Assembly (NCBI GenBank): GCA_010093485.1
Contig: MU001514.1
Location: forward strand, 470,266-534,265
Direction: 5' to 3'
Length of the DNA: 64,000 nucleotides
Source: Karstenula rhodostoma CBS 690.94
Lineage: Eukaryota; Ascomycota; Dothideomycetes; Pleosporales; Didymosphaeriaceae
Positions 25,368 through 35,361 of the stretch are shown in pieces (within the stretch, counting starts at the first letter, position 1; each line of letters starts with the position of its first letter). Below the pieces are notes generated by a model. That model did not search any database. It was not told the DNA's origin and saw only the letters and a program-made list of their open reading frames with translations. A program made the translations under genes and the position numbers.

Positions 25368-27182
25368 TCAAATGATTTCTCTGATGCCGTGTCTCGCACT
25401 CAACCGCGCCTTGATACTCCAGCTCCGCTTCCTTGCTTTCTTCTCCTCGTCGCTCACCCCAGGGACGTACAGCCCCCCGCCGCGGCCCTCGAACTTCATC
25501 CGCGCAAGCTCCATCTTACTCGGCGCCTTGCGCAGCGGCGTGGCGCCCTCAGTTATCGTCGTATCCGCAAACTCAGGCGTCGCACTGCGCACCACGCTCG
25601 CGCCCTGCAACGGGAGGGAGAGGACGCTGCTGTTTGACGTCTCCGAGTCGATGCGCAGGAGCGGCCGCGTCTGCGACCAGTGCGAGAAGCTCTCCTCCCG
25701 TTGCGTCTGCGGGACGATGGCGGAGCGGGACGACGTGGGGCGGTTGTCTGGCGAGACGGGGCGGAGGAGGGTGATGGTGGGGGGTGGCGAGGGCGTGAGG
25801 ACGCGCATGACGGCGGCGATGTGCGCCGAGGGGACGTCGGCTTGGAGTTCCGGGGCGGTGTGGTGGACGGGCGGGGACGGCTGGCGCGCTGGAAGGTATG
25901 GCTCGAGTTGCTCTGGGGTGATGGTGGGTTCGAAGGAGGAGGTGCGGGAGAGTGGGGAGCGCAGTGCGGGGTGGGTTTGCTCGAGGCCGAGGAGGCTGGT
26001 CGTCGGGGAGGGGAGTCTGGATGGTGGTTTGGCGTTTTGGGGGCGGGCGTTGGAGGGGGTGGTTGTTGGGGAGGCGGAGCGGGAGCGCGCTTGGTTGGCT
26101 GGGATGGGGGGGAGCGGTCGGTTGATGGGAGGGAGGGAGTGCAGGGAGAGCTTGGAGATGCTGGAGACGCGCTTGGGGATGTGGTGTAGAGCTGGGATGC
26201 TGGTTGGGACCTCGGGGAAGGCTTGGAGTTGCAGGTCGGTGAGGTCTTCGTAGGAGGCGTGGATGGTGATTTCCTGCGATCGCTGGGTGGCGTTTGAGGA
26301 GTCGCGGGAGTGGGAGGGTTTCGGGGAGGGGATTGTGGAGACGGAGCGCTCCGAGGGGGTGTCTTCGCCGTCGGAGTAGGGAGGCGTGTCCATTGGGGGC
26401 TCTTCTGGTATTGAGGCCGGCACGGACGCGTGCGTTGATCCAGCTTTGGTTGACATCGTCAGGGGACGGATGATGGACCATGGCGGGGACTGCTGCATGA
26501 CCTGTGCAAGCTGGGGTTCCTGGTCCCGGTTGTCCCATGCCTGGATCTGCTTTGCGACCCACGGATTCTGGGTGCACCGCAGCTTCGAGAAGTAGGCACT
26601 GCAGGCCTGCATGTTACTCAGTGGGTGGCCGTGGTCCAACAAGTCTTCGAGTGTTGCCTGGAATTCGGTGTTGAATTCCTCGATATTGGAGTACTGGTCG
26701 ATGTGGAGGTTGAGGAAATGACAGAACATATGGTGGTAGTCCTCGAACCTGAAGCCATCGAAGTGGTCGTCCAGCGCGTCGAGCATCTCCTTCGCATTCA
26801 TCGACATCGGTGGTAGCGGTGGCCCGACTTCGAAAACCTCGAGCTTGATGTCGTCTGACACCGAGAGAAAGATGTCCAGCTTCACATCCCTGTCCTTCTT
26901 CACCCAAGCCTTTCGGTCCTCCAGGAGTGTCGTCTGCATGTCGGGCTGCGAGACCGGCGAAAAGAAGTTCGGTCCAGCTCCCGGCATAGGCATCGGTATG
27001 CTTCCGTCGCAATGACCCCAAGTCCCCTTTGCTGTGAATGCGCTCTTGATTTCCCGTTTCCATCTGGCGAATTCTGGACCGGTGGCCTCTGCTCGTAGCA
27101 GCATCACACCAGGCAGACGTGGAGATAGTAGTGGACCCATGGTTGCCGAAAGCTGACTGTTCAAAGATGGCAGCCACAACAC
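25368..27182 (-). CDS. gag-like protein, probable domesticated copia-type Gag
   Basis: Single exon, 604 aa from the first ATG; the ATG at 27140 (MGPLLSPRLPG, 590 aa) is an equally good start. Residues about 28-225 resemble the Gag capsid region of Ty1/copia elements (UBN2/DUF4219-type). The layout includes EFARWKREIKSAFTAKGTWG, then a WVKKDRDVKLDIFLSVSDDI helix, NAKEMLDALDDHF, and HIDQYSNIEEFNTEFQATLE, where copia Gag usually shows a similar order. The rest (about 240-604) is Ser/Pro-rich and disordered, with PPLPPIPANQ-type tracts, and ends with a basic patch (KKARKRSWSIKARLSARHG). There is no zinc knuckle, protease, integrase or reverse transcriptase, and no LTR was seen nearby. The open frame and normal base composition argue for a maintained host gene. 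The domain call is from pattern memory. Confidence 0.7.
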   Translation of the reverse strand: MLWLPSLNSQLSATMGPLLSPRLPGVMLLRAEATGPEFARWKREIKSAFTAKGTWGHCDGSIPMPMPGAGPNFFSPVSQPDMQTTLLEDRKAWVKKDRDVKLDIFLSVSDDIKLEVFEVGPPLPPMSMNAKEMLDALDDHFDGFRFEDYHHMFCHFLNLHIDQYSNIEEFNTEFQATLEDLLDHGHPLSNMQACSAYFSKLRCTQNPWVAKQIQAWDNRDQEPQLAQVMQQSPPWSIIRPLTMSTKAGSTHASVPASIPEEPPMDTPPYSDGEDTPSERSVSTIPSPKPSHSRDSSNATQRSQEITIHASYEDLTDLQLQAFPEVPTSIPALHHIPKRVSSISKLSLHSLPPINRPLPPIPANQARSRSASPTTTPSNARPQNAKPPSRLPSPTTSLLGLEQTHPALRSPLSRTSSFEPTITPEQLEPYLPARQPSPPVHHTAPELQADVPSAHIAAVMRVLTPSPPPTITLLRPVSPDNRPTSSRSAIVPQTQREESFSHWSQTRPLLRIDSETSNSSVLSLPLQGASVVRSATPEFADTTITEGATPLRKAPSKMELARMKFEGRGGGLYVPGVSDEEKKARKRSWSIKARLSARHGIREII

Positions 27183-28161
27183 ATATACCTTGGGTGCTGT
27201 TAGACGGGAAAGGCTCCCACAGAAGCGTAGAGGACACGCCTAAGTATCTATCGCAGTCGCAAGCCGGACATTAGACGTAGACTAAGCGGCGCGGCAGCCC
27301 CACGGCACCTCACGATTATAAGTGTCCGGAGCGTCCAGAATGACATACGCTGGGGTGTCGGGCTTCCAGCTTGGGAACCCCAGTCGCAGAAGGCCGCAGG
27401 TGGCAGGCTCTCGCATGCAAGCCCGCCGACTCCACCAGTAGCGGGCATGCTCACAGCTTACAGTGAGTCCGTTTGCACCATACATTCAAGCTTAGTTCCG
27501 CATGTCTAGCTGCAGTCAGCACACTATGTTTGTATACCTGAGGTCGGGGAGCTAAGCTGCACATGGCCCATTGCGCCAATCGGGGTCGTGTTACGGACTG
27601 TCGCTGTGCGGTGATTGGGTGCGCACATCGGGCATACGACCATGGTGCTCAGCTCGAAGTCCGAAGACAGATTGCTGGGCTTCCAGAAGCCGTGTTTGAG
27701 GCGACGCACATTTGGGGTGTGTACGGGTAGGGCAGTCGTGGTGTTGATCGTCCCAACAGGACTGCGACGGCTGGACGCAGGATGGTGCCTGCGAACCAGA
27801 GCAGTGGGGCGGAGCGGCACTCCGGACTGCAAATGTGCTTGGGACTGCTACACGAAACAGCTGCATGCGTGCTCACGAGGGCAGTAAGCAGAGGACGCAG
27901 GATGAGGCATCATGGTAACGGCAGATGTGCACACTGTAGCCTGAAGATGGAGGATTCGCAATCGTCTTACACATTGCCTTGTAGAGGAATTGCCGCCGCG
28001 GCGTGTAGGACGTAGATCGTGCTATCTTTAGCTCCTACAGGGGGTTCTAGCGTCTGGGGGCCTTTTTCTGATGATCAGCCAGAAGCTACTGGTGTTTGCT
28101 ACATGTTATATATACAAGATTTTGATTTCTCTACATCAATCTTCTAAGAAAGATGATCAAA
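27183..28161. other. intergenic, about 1 kb
   Basis: Upstream of the gag-like gene and of tRNA-Ser. Short ORFs on both strands, none supported. ATATATAC-type sequence lies just upstream of the tRNA. Confidence 0.45.
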
Positions 28162-28242
28162 GGCGTGGTGGCGGAGTGGTTATCGCGCAAGACTAGAAAT
28201 CTTGTTCCTTCGGGAGCGTCAGTTCGAATCTGGCCCACGTCG
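28162..28242 (+). tRNA. tRNA-Ser (anticodon AGA)
   Basis: 81 nt, no intron. The acceptor stem GGCGTGG pairs with CCACGTC (one G-U) and the discriminator is G. The anticodon stem CAAGA/TCTTG encloses loop CTAGAAA, anticodon AGA. A long variable arm of the Ser type (GTTCC-TTCG-GGAGC) is present, and the T arm is GTCAG-TTCGAAT-CTGGC. T5 follows directly. Confidence 0.95.
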
Positions 28243-28245
28243 ATC

Positions 28246-28250
28246 TTTTT
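28246..28250 (+). terminator. RNA polymerase III terminator of tRNA-Ser
   Basis: Run of five T three bases after the tRNA 3' end, the standard Pol III stop signal. Confidence 0.85.
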
Positions 28251-28474
28251 GCTGTTGATGGTGCTGCTGAATGTGTACCTAAGGTCGTCTGAGTGTATCA
28301 TCTTTTTTTGCAGGTTTCTGAGAGCTTTGCCAGAATGGTGAGTATGTTCGATACAGCGCGGGGCCGGCGTGGCAGGTTCGCGTGGCCGACCGCGTCACTG
28401 CGTCGCGCCAAGACGCGTCCGCTTGTCAAGCTTCCCTTGCGCCAAAACTCCATAGTAGCACTCTTCACATCGCT

Positions 28475-29129
28475 ATGCCTCCACGCCCATTTCCGCTGCC
28501 GTTTCGTGTGGGAAACGATATATGTAGTATTGGGCGCATCCACGATATCATTAACCCTAAGAATGTCGACCTCTCTCTGCCCGCAAATCCTCCGCTCAAG
28601 CGGTTTATTTCCAAGCTTTTGACATGGCCTGAGCGGAACTATTTCTACAAACGATTTCCCCATTGTAAAGTTTTTGCTGGAGAGGATCCTCAGGCCCTGA
28701 GGAAAGCGTCGTACTATCTAGCTGGCAGGTAATGCATAAGGAAGCATTTGGTCTGCCGTTTATGTACTTACGGTATGCAGGTGGGCAGCGAAGGAAGCCG
28801 TTCGCAAGGCCTGCGAGCACCTCGGCGACTCCAATGGTTTCCATTCAATCATGATCCTACCTCTATCCGTATTCCCGAAGCAACCACCGGGAGCGACCTC
28901 CCGTCCGCAAGCCCTAGTACTACGCGACCGCCTTCCCGAATTATCGCCGCAGCATGAGGATAAAGTGATGAATGGTGGGTTGGACTTTGACATTGATTCT
29001 CTCGACGGTCAACTATGCGAAGTGAGCATAAGTCATGATAGCACATACGCCACCGCAGTTGCGCTCGTACCGGTGGAAGAGTGGCAGTCACAGGCTGCAA
29101 AATCGCGAAGCCAGAATTCTAAAGGGTAG
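28475..29129 (+). CDS. holo-[acyl-carrier-protein] synthase (AcpS/Ppt2-type phosphopantetheinyl transferase)
   Basis: Transfers 4'-phosphopantetheine from CoA to an acyl carrier protein, in fungi usually the mitochondrial ACP. Exons 28475-28728 and 28781-29129 give 200 aa. The Mg-binding Asp is in FRVGNDICSI (Asp15). RWAAKEAVRKA, formed across the junction, holds the catalytic Glu and Lys. SISHDSTYATAVALV is the conserved C-terminal strand. The start at 28475 (MPPRPFPLPF) matches the family. An in-frame ATG at 28382 would add 31 residues with several Ser, Ala and basic residues and could be a mitochondrial presequence. Lengths and motifs fit AcpS rather than the larger Sfp-type NpgA enzymes. 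Confidence 0.93.
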
Positions 29130-30146
29130 ACCTTGGCAAGGAGCTTCCATCTCCATTGACGCAGTGTCCCTGTTGCAGGATACAGCTGAGATGTGCATAC
29201 GCGAGTCGCAAGATGGAGCAGTATCCTCAACCTGGACCGGAACATACATTTCTTGACCAGTGCTACAGCATGGCAGGTCGTATACCTGCATCAATGATCG
29301 GGGACAAGCGGGTATGGTCAGACCGAGCAGCTACGACCATCGTCAAACCATGTCACGCGCTGAGCTATATCGGTGGGCTCAAGCTCGACTACTCTGGATG
29401 ACTGCCGAGCGATCCTCTTCAGGAAGCCGAAGCACCAGCATACCTTACGTTAGAGTACGGAATGGTTGTGTAAATAGGAATGCGATAAGGCGGAGGTCGT
29501 TGGCCACAAGTTCATATTAATAGCAAGCCGTGTGTCGATGGTAAGCAAACACTCATCACGATCGCCTAGTTGCCACTGGTATCCCCATAGCCGGTACAAC
29601 TGCTCGGTATATTATACCCTTAGTCTACCTTGACTTAATACTCATACATACAATGGACAACCAGGACACATACTGTTGATTGTCATTCCACAGCTCGAGC
29701 TTTACGTGCACCGCCTCGCGCAACTGCACTCAAATACGAGCGATGCGGCCTCGGCACACCCGCATTACATATCCAACTGCACACCGGTGCCACGACACTA
29801 TCGTGTTGGTTGACCGTGCCACCAGAATACGAGGTCAATTCGCTCTTTTGAGTAAAGCAGCAGCTTGGCTGCATACTGATTCGCCTAAGTCGCCTCCTGA
29901 TCCGCCAATGACGAAGCTCCTGAGTGTGAAATGGATACTCTCGGGAACAACCACAAGGCTCTTAGGCTTTAGCTGTGCCACTGTGGTACGGTATGTAGAT
30001 CTCACTTAATAAAAACATAAATTCTGCACACTTTACAGCTGAGCTCCGTTCAGCTCGCTTCTCTCTACGCCAGCGCCAGTGGCTTCGGGAGTTCTGTTTC
30101 ATAGTGATATTTCCCTGCAACACAGCGAACGCCACACGGACCCAAA
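29130..30146. other. gene-free stretch, 1 kb
   Basis: Between the ACP synthase and the receptor-like gene. No coding frame, RNA gene or repeat supported. Confidence 0.45.
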
Positions 30147-31440
30147 ATGCTCGGAAGCATCTTCGCGAGCTCAGCGCTGTTCGCGAGCTTCAGCGTGGCG
30201 GAACTGCTGACAGCCACACGGGAAGCTCCCGATCCGACAATAACCAGCGCACCAAGCATACCTATCGAACTATTGAGGAAGCAAGCAGTTGGCGATCGTT
30301 TCATAGGATGGATCTCCATAGATGGGGAGTGGATAAGCCGCAGTTGTGACATCGGCGGCACATACTTCCAAAACAATGACTACTGGAAGTGTTGCGCGAT
30401 TACGCGAAATGGCTGCAACGCCGCGGTTGGATGTGTGGCGGGAAGTCTAGTCTACTCGTTATACACGTCTAGCTCATACAGTCTCTCTACACTTGCATGG
30501 TACGAGCTGTTCGCGTCACGATGATTGCGAGACAGCAGGCTGACTTGTCTGTGCAGCACGGCAGCGTATGACGATCCTGACGCTACATCATGGTCGGTGT
30601 GCAACACGGGATTGATGTATGAGAATACCGCGGACTTCGACCCAGTGACCAATATCTTCTGCGGGGCGAGTGCTTCGAGGTTCACGTAAGTCGGGACTTC
30701 CATTTCCCTCTGCTATCGCTAACTCAACGACCAGATACTACCGCGTGAGACCAACCGAATCCACATCTTCCTCAGGTAAGCCCTCATCCACTCACACATA
30801 ATAACCCCTCACACTCACCACCCCACCAGAATCCTCGTCTTCAACCTCAACACCCACATCCACATCCGCATCCCCCACAGACACACCCACAAACCCAGCC
30901 GACTCCGCAACCTCAACCCCCTCTCCGACCCCCCTCCCCGAACCCACCAAACCCAAAAGCAAAGCTTGGATCGCCGGCGCCGTCGTAGGTCCCATCGTCG
31001 GCCTCGCTCTCGTCGGCCTCTTAGCCTGGTTCCTTCTCTCCCGCCGCAACAAGAAAACCGCTCCTCCGCCTCCACCCATGCAGCAACACTACGGCAGCCC
31101 CACGCAGCCCCCAGCGTACCACTACGACGCGCAAAAGCCCGCCGCGGTGCCCATGGGCATGGCCGCGCACCAGGGCTGGGCTGCGCCCCCGCCGCACTCG
31201 CCGACGTCCCAGGCTGCGGCGTCGCCGCCGCAGAATCTGTATGGGCAGCAGTGGCAGCCGCAGCCGCAGCAGGCGCAGCCGCAGCAGGTGTATCCTGGGC
31301 CGGGACCGAGTCTGGGTCAGGGCCCGCCGCCGCAGAATGTGCAGACGTATGCGGTGGGTGAGGAGGGGAAGCCGGTGGGGGTTGCGGGGTACGGAGAGAG
31401 GCCGTTTTCTGCGGAGTTGGATGGGGGCAGCAGGGGGTGA
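30147..31440 (+). CDS. single-pass membrane protein with Cys-containing ectodomain (sensor-like), function unknown
   Basis: Exons 30147-30499, 30557-30685, 30735-30775 (41 nt) and 30830-31440 give 377 aa in phase. MLGSIFASSALFASFSVAEL is a signal peptide. The ectodomain has a run of cysteines (CDIGG, WKCCAI, GCNAAVGC, LACTAA, WSVCNT, IFCGAS). A Ser/Thr/Pro-rich stalk follows, then a membrane segment (GAVVGPIVGLALVGLLAWFL) with the stop-transfer RRNKK. The cytosolic tail is rich in Pro, Gln and Gly. This layout is common in fungal surface sensors (WSC/Mid2-like in plan, not in sequence). No enzymatic domain is visible. The four-exon model is supported by phase and by good splice sites. Confidence 0.82.
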
Positions 31441-32605
31441 GGTAGGAGAATTGGATAAGGTGTGGAGGTGCACTGGCTGGTTTGCTGTTGGGAGAAAGGC
31501 ACTTTGTTCGCTGGTTCTGAAGTGTTTATAATGTTAAGGGTGGAGTTGCATTGCTAGTCTGTATCTGTATGATGAACGAGATTTGCCTGCTGAGCTACAA
31601 GACGGTAGAGTTCTGGTTGTTGTATCAGGGAAAGGTCCTGTCTTTGGTTCCTCCACTGAGTAGCACTGGGGACATGATGTCTCTCTGGCATTTTGCATGA
31701 GAAGGAACCTTCAGTCACATCTCTCTGCTGCACATGCCATGGGAATTGTGACCCTACATTGATGCTATAAATGGCTTTACATCTTCTCAAGCTTCATGTG
31801 GCTAAATTTGCGATGCCCATACGTGTTTGATTATCTTGCAAATTATCCCGAACATGAACTAGTAAGACAAATCGTTTTTCACAGCATGACACCCTTTTTG
31901 CTGGATTGGAGGCTTCATCACATATCAACGATTATCAGAGAAACCACCTCACAAACCATCCTTCAAGATTTGGATAACAGGCCAGTCGTTCCTACATTAT
32001 AAGCCACGTCGAAGCACGTATGCGATCGATTCATCCCGAAGTGAGATCTCTGAAGAAAATCCGACCCCAGAACGCCGAAGAAGAGATATCAGAAAGTGAA
32101 AAAAACGTCCCGAAGAAGCACTATACACCTCGCGTTCGTCCCTAACATTTGACTTCAGGAAATCACAGCATACCCCTCACACAACCATCATTTAAACCAT
32201 CCTCACTCCCTCTCATGAATCTTTCTTTCCCCCAGCTCACCAAAAGTCACTTTTCCATCCACCCAGAACTATACTTGTACGATGTGGTACTATTCATATA
32301 CAGGTTCATGGATCCTCGCTTTCAGCCAGAATCGCGGCCGGATGCCCGACGCCAGGATTCCAGAAACACAGGGGATGGGAAAATGTGCGTTGTTTGGTTC
32401 GGTGGACAGGGGGTAGAGAGTGCATCACCACAGACAGCAGGGCTGGTGCGGTGAGGTTTGGCAGTGGTAGAGACGCGCGTTGTAGACGTATGCAAGACTT
32501 CCAGCGCTCTGCCCATGTCAAGCCTAAGACATCTGGACAGACCAAGAGCAAACAGTTCACGCACACGGAGACCAACACTCACCCCCATCTCCACTCCACG
32601 GCTAT

Positions 32606-32642
32606 CCTCGCCCTCGCCCTCGCCCTCGCCCTCGCCCTCGCC
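32606..32642. repeat. hexanucleotide microsatellite (CCCTCG)n, about 6 units
   Basis: Perfect tandem CCTCGC/CCCTCG units directly readable in the sequence. Confidence 0.95.
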
Positions 32643-33096
32643 TGCCATGCCGCACTTCCTCGCCCAGAAATGCTACCAACCAAACCCGAGCCAAAGTCCT
32701 GCCAAAACGAGGCGTTCAAGTAGTTAGTCTACCATATCCCGCATCCCGCGCGCATCTTCCCACGAGGAAACCCTGCCGACGCTGAACCACGGTTCGCCTG
32801 CACCTCCGATGCTCCACCACTCCTCCCCTAACCCCGCCCGCCACCCACGAAGCACAAAACCTTTCCGCGCAAATGAGAGAACTGCACAAGTCCTGCATGC
32901 ATAGTAGCAAGGTAGGTAGCACGAGAGCTCGAACCCGCCCTACCTTGCCCTGCCCGCCCTGCCCGCCCTGCCCTGCATCTCGACCGCACGGTAGCTTAAC
33001 ACCAGCGCGAACTACTGCACCTAACCCAACCCACCCTCCTGCTCGCACGCGCAGAAAGAAACCGCGCCGACCCGCACCGCATTGCGCCGGCCCTGC

Positions 33097-33119
33097 TGTC
33101 ATGTCATGTCATGTCATGT
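33097..33119. repeat. pentanucleotide microsatellite (ATGTC)n, about 4 units
   Basis: Tandem ATGTC units; a (GGTA)n run lies about 90 bp further right. Confidence 0.9.
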
Positions 33120-34401
33120 TACTCTGCCTTTGCCTTGCCCCTGCCAACCCCCCGAAAAGCCCGGATGCATGCGCGGGCAGAACAAGGTACGTAGATAGAT
33201 GCACAGACAGGTAGGTAGGTAGGGTAAGTAGGCTTATCCCTATCCCGCATCCACCCACCCACGCGTGGGATGAACATGAACAAGAACATGAATCGATACA
33301 GCACCCCGCCGATCGCTGCGCATGCACCCACCGACCCGCCCAGCGATCTCCCCAGCGTGATCGCCCTCGCCACCCATCCTGCGTTGCCGCTGGCAACCAA
33401 CGACTCTCACCACAAAGCTGGGCCCCTGGTCTGGTCTGGCCTGCCCGCGGAAATTGCACAGGTCAAGGCATTGAAACGAATGCGTTTTCGCTCGGGGGCT
33501 GCTGGGTTGGGTGCGATGCGATGCGGCGCTGTCGCGGGTTATGCCGCCACACGCTCGTGGCGCGGCTCTTAAGCTCAGAAGTGTGTTTCGTGTGCTAAGG
33601 TTGTTCTGACATCGCGCGTGCAACGACCACGCTGGACTATCCGACTCAGTGTCTTTGCGTAGGTAGTCTGGAGATTTGTGGCAGAGGTGTGGGAGATGAG
33701 GTCGCACGGCCGCGTGGAGCGTGGAGCGTGGCTTGGCTACGGCTACGGAAAGGGGCACGCTCGCACGCACGCGCTTGAGTCGCACGGGAGATTAGGAAGT
33801 CGCCTGGCGGTCAAGGGTCACGATGGCGTGCGTGTGCGTGTGCGACCGAGTGCGTGAATGAACTGAACGTCTATTGACACTGAGGAGATAACCACCAATA
33901 ATAAAAAATAACTACATAGTAATGGTACGATGTGCTCCAACCCGACGACGCTGTGTGCAATTCAAGCCGTCCTCCAAACCCCACAGGCGAAGTGAACAGG
34001 ATGTAATAGAATAGAACTAAATTGTGTTGGAGCGCGCCGATGAGGGTCATCGTCATGACATTCGTGAGGGGTATTGACCGAAACTCCTTCCGCTCCCAGA
34101 GCCACAGAGCAAGCCGAGGACAGGCGAGGCAGCGGTCGAAGAGCGAAGCGCAAAGCGAACAAAAGCACTATGCAACATCGGAAGCGCGTCGACGAGAATG
34201 TAGGTGGTATAAGACTGAATTTGCCTGCGACGCTGACTACCGACATTACATGGAATGTATATCTCCATCTCTTCCTCTCCAGTCGAAATAACTTCGCGAA
34301 AATGGTATCTCCAAGCTCGGCGTGCTCGTCGTGGCACCTGCATCCTCGCATTGCGATGGACAGAAACATTAAGCTGACATAAACAAATAGAGATATATAG
34401 C

Positions 34402-35361
34402 TTATGCGCGGAAGTGCTGGTGGCGGCGGCCGTGCGCGTGCCTTGCCTTGACGAACTCGGTGACATAGACGACCTCGGTCTTGACCGCGGGGGCGGCGGG
34501 AGCGGGAGCCTCAGTAATGGCGGCGGCGGCGACGACGTATGCCTCCTCAGTTGAAGAAGGAGCGGCCTCCTTGGTTGTGGAAGGAGCGGCCTCCTTGGTT
34601 GTGGAAGGAGCGGCCTCCTTGGTTGTGGAAGGAGCGGCCTCCTCGGAAGAGCTGCTGCTGGGAGTAGGCTGAGCGGAGCTGCTCTCGATTTCAGAAGAGG
34701 GGGCAGCCGAGGATGAAGGGGCAGCCGAGTAGTTGTCGTCAGCGCCGGGAGCTTCACCACCGCAAAGGTAGAGCTCCAGGTTGGCGGCCTGGTCACAGAA
34801 CTTGGTTTGACGGTCGTTCCAGCTGATGTAGGAAACCTTCGCGGCCTCTTCAGCGTTGTTGACGTTGAAGATGGGACAGTGCTCATTGTCCACTGCGGAC
34901 ATGAACTTTCCGTCTTGGTTGCCGGATCGTAGGTAGAAACCATCGGTACGACCAGGGCAGTCTTCCAGATTACCAGTGCAGTCGACGAATGACATGTCGA
35001 GAAAGTTGCCAAGATAGTCCTTGTTCTTGGTCTCAATCATGTATTCCAATTGGGTGATGTCCTTTCCACCGCATGTCTCGAACTTGGAGATCTTGATAGA
35101 GATACCGCCATCGGTTTCGTTCTGGAAGTTTTCGTTATAGAACTCGCCAGTCTTCAGCTCAAGTCCTGAGCCTTGGGGACAACCAAATTGCTTTTCAATC
35201 GACCAGAGGTACACAGGGTAGGGGCAGCGGTTGACGACCTTGGCAACTGGCTCATTTACGTTGCAGGTGGCGTTGAAGTTGTACACTCCTGCACCACGCG
35301 TTGCGAGGTTAGATGCGGCAGTGGTTGCGACGAGCGCAGCGGTAGCGATAATGGACTTCAT
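34402..35361 (-). CDS. secreted BYS1/thaumatin-like domain protein with EAAPSTTK repeats
   Basis: Single exon, 319 aa from Met at 35361 (MKSIIATAALVATTAAS, a good signal peptide). An in-frame ATG at 35394 would add 11 residues ahead of it and is less likely. The N-terminal 200 residues carry paired cysteines and VVNRCPYPVYLWSIEKQFGC, which resembles the BYS1/thaumatin-like secreted fungal family. A Ser/Pro-rich region follows with about four copies of EAAPSTTK, encoded by exact 24-bp repeats, then an Ala/Pro-rich region and a His/Arg-rich end (HAHGRRHQHF). No GPI-anchor signal is visible at the C-terminus. Probably wall-associated or extracellular, with no known activity. Family assignment is by pattern. 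Confidence 0.82.
   Translation of the reverse strand: MKSIIATAALVATTAASNLATRGAGVYNFNATCNVNEPVAKVVNRCPYPVYLWSIEKQFGCPQGSGLELKTGEFYNENFQNETDGGISIKISKFETCGGKDITQLEYMIETKNKDYLGNFLDMSFVDCTGNLEDCPGRTDGFYLRSGNQDGKFMSAVDNEHCPIFNVNNAEEAAKVSYISWNDRQTKFCDQAANLELYLCGGEAPGADDNYSAAPSSSAAPSSEIESSSAQPTPSSSSSEEAAPSTTKEAAPSTTKEAAPSTTKEAAPSSTEEAYVVAAAAITEAPAPAAPAVKTEVVYVTEFVKARHAHGRRHQHFRA
34561..34632. repeat. 3 exact 24-bp tandem repeats inside the BYS1-like gene
   Basis: Three identical 24-bp units (34561-34584, 34585-34608, 34609-34632) with diverged partial units on both sides. In frame, each encodes eight residues (EAAPSTTK). Confidence 0.95.

Larger units (their letters stand above)
31441..34401. other. 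gene-free stretch, 3 kb, with simple repeats
   Basis: No supported gene. Contains a hexanucleotide array near 32606, CCTGCCCGC repeats near 32946-32976 and ATGTC repeats near 33097-33119. C-rich and G-rich strand asymmetry makes long shadow ORFs (for example 33240-33785 minus). May include long UTRs of the flanking genes. Confidence 0.45.

Noticed and set aside
25372..26253. 293-codon plus ORF opposite the gag-like gene
   Set aside because: Antisense of the Ser/Pro-rich tail; Gly/Arg-rich translation typical of a shadow frame.
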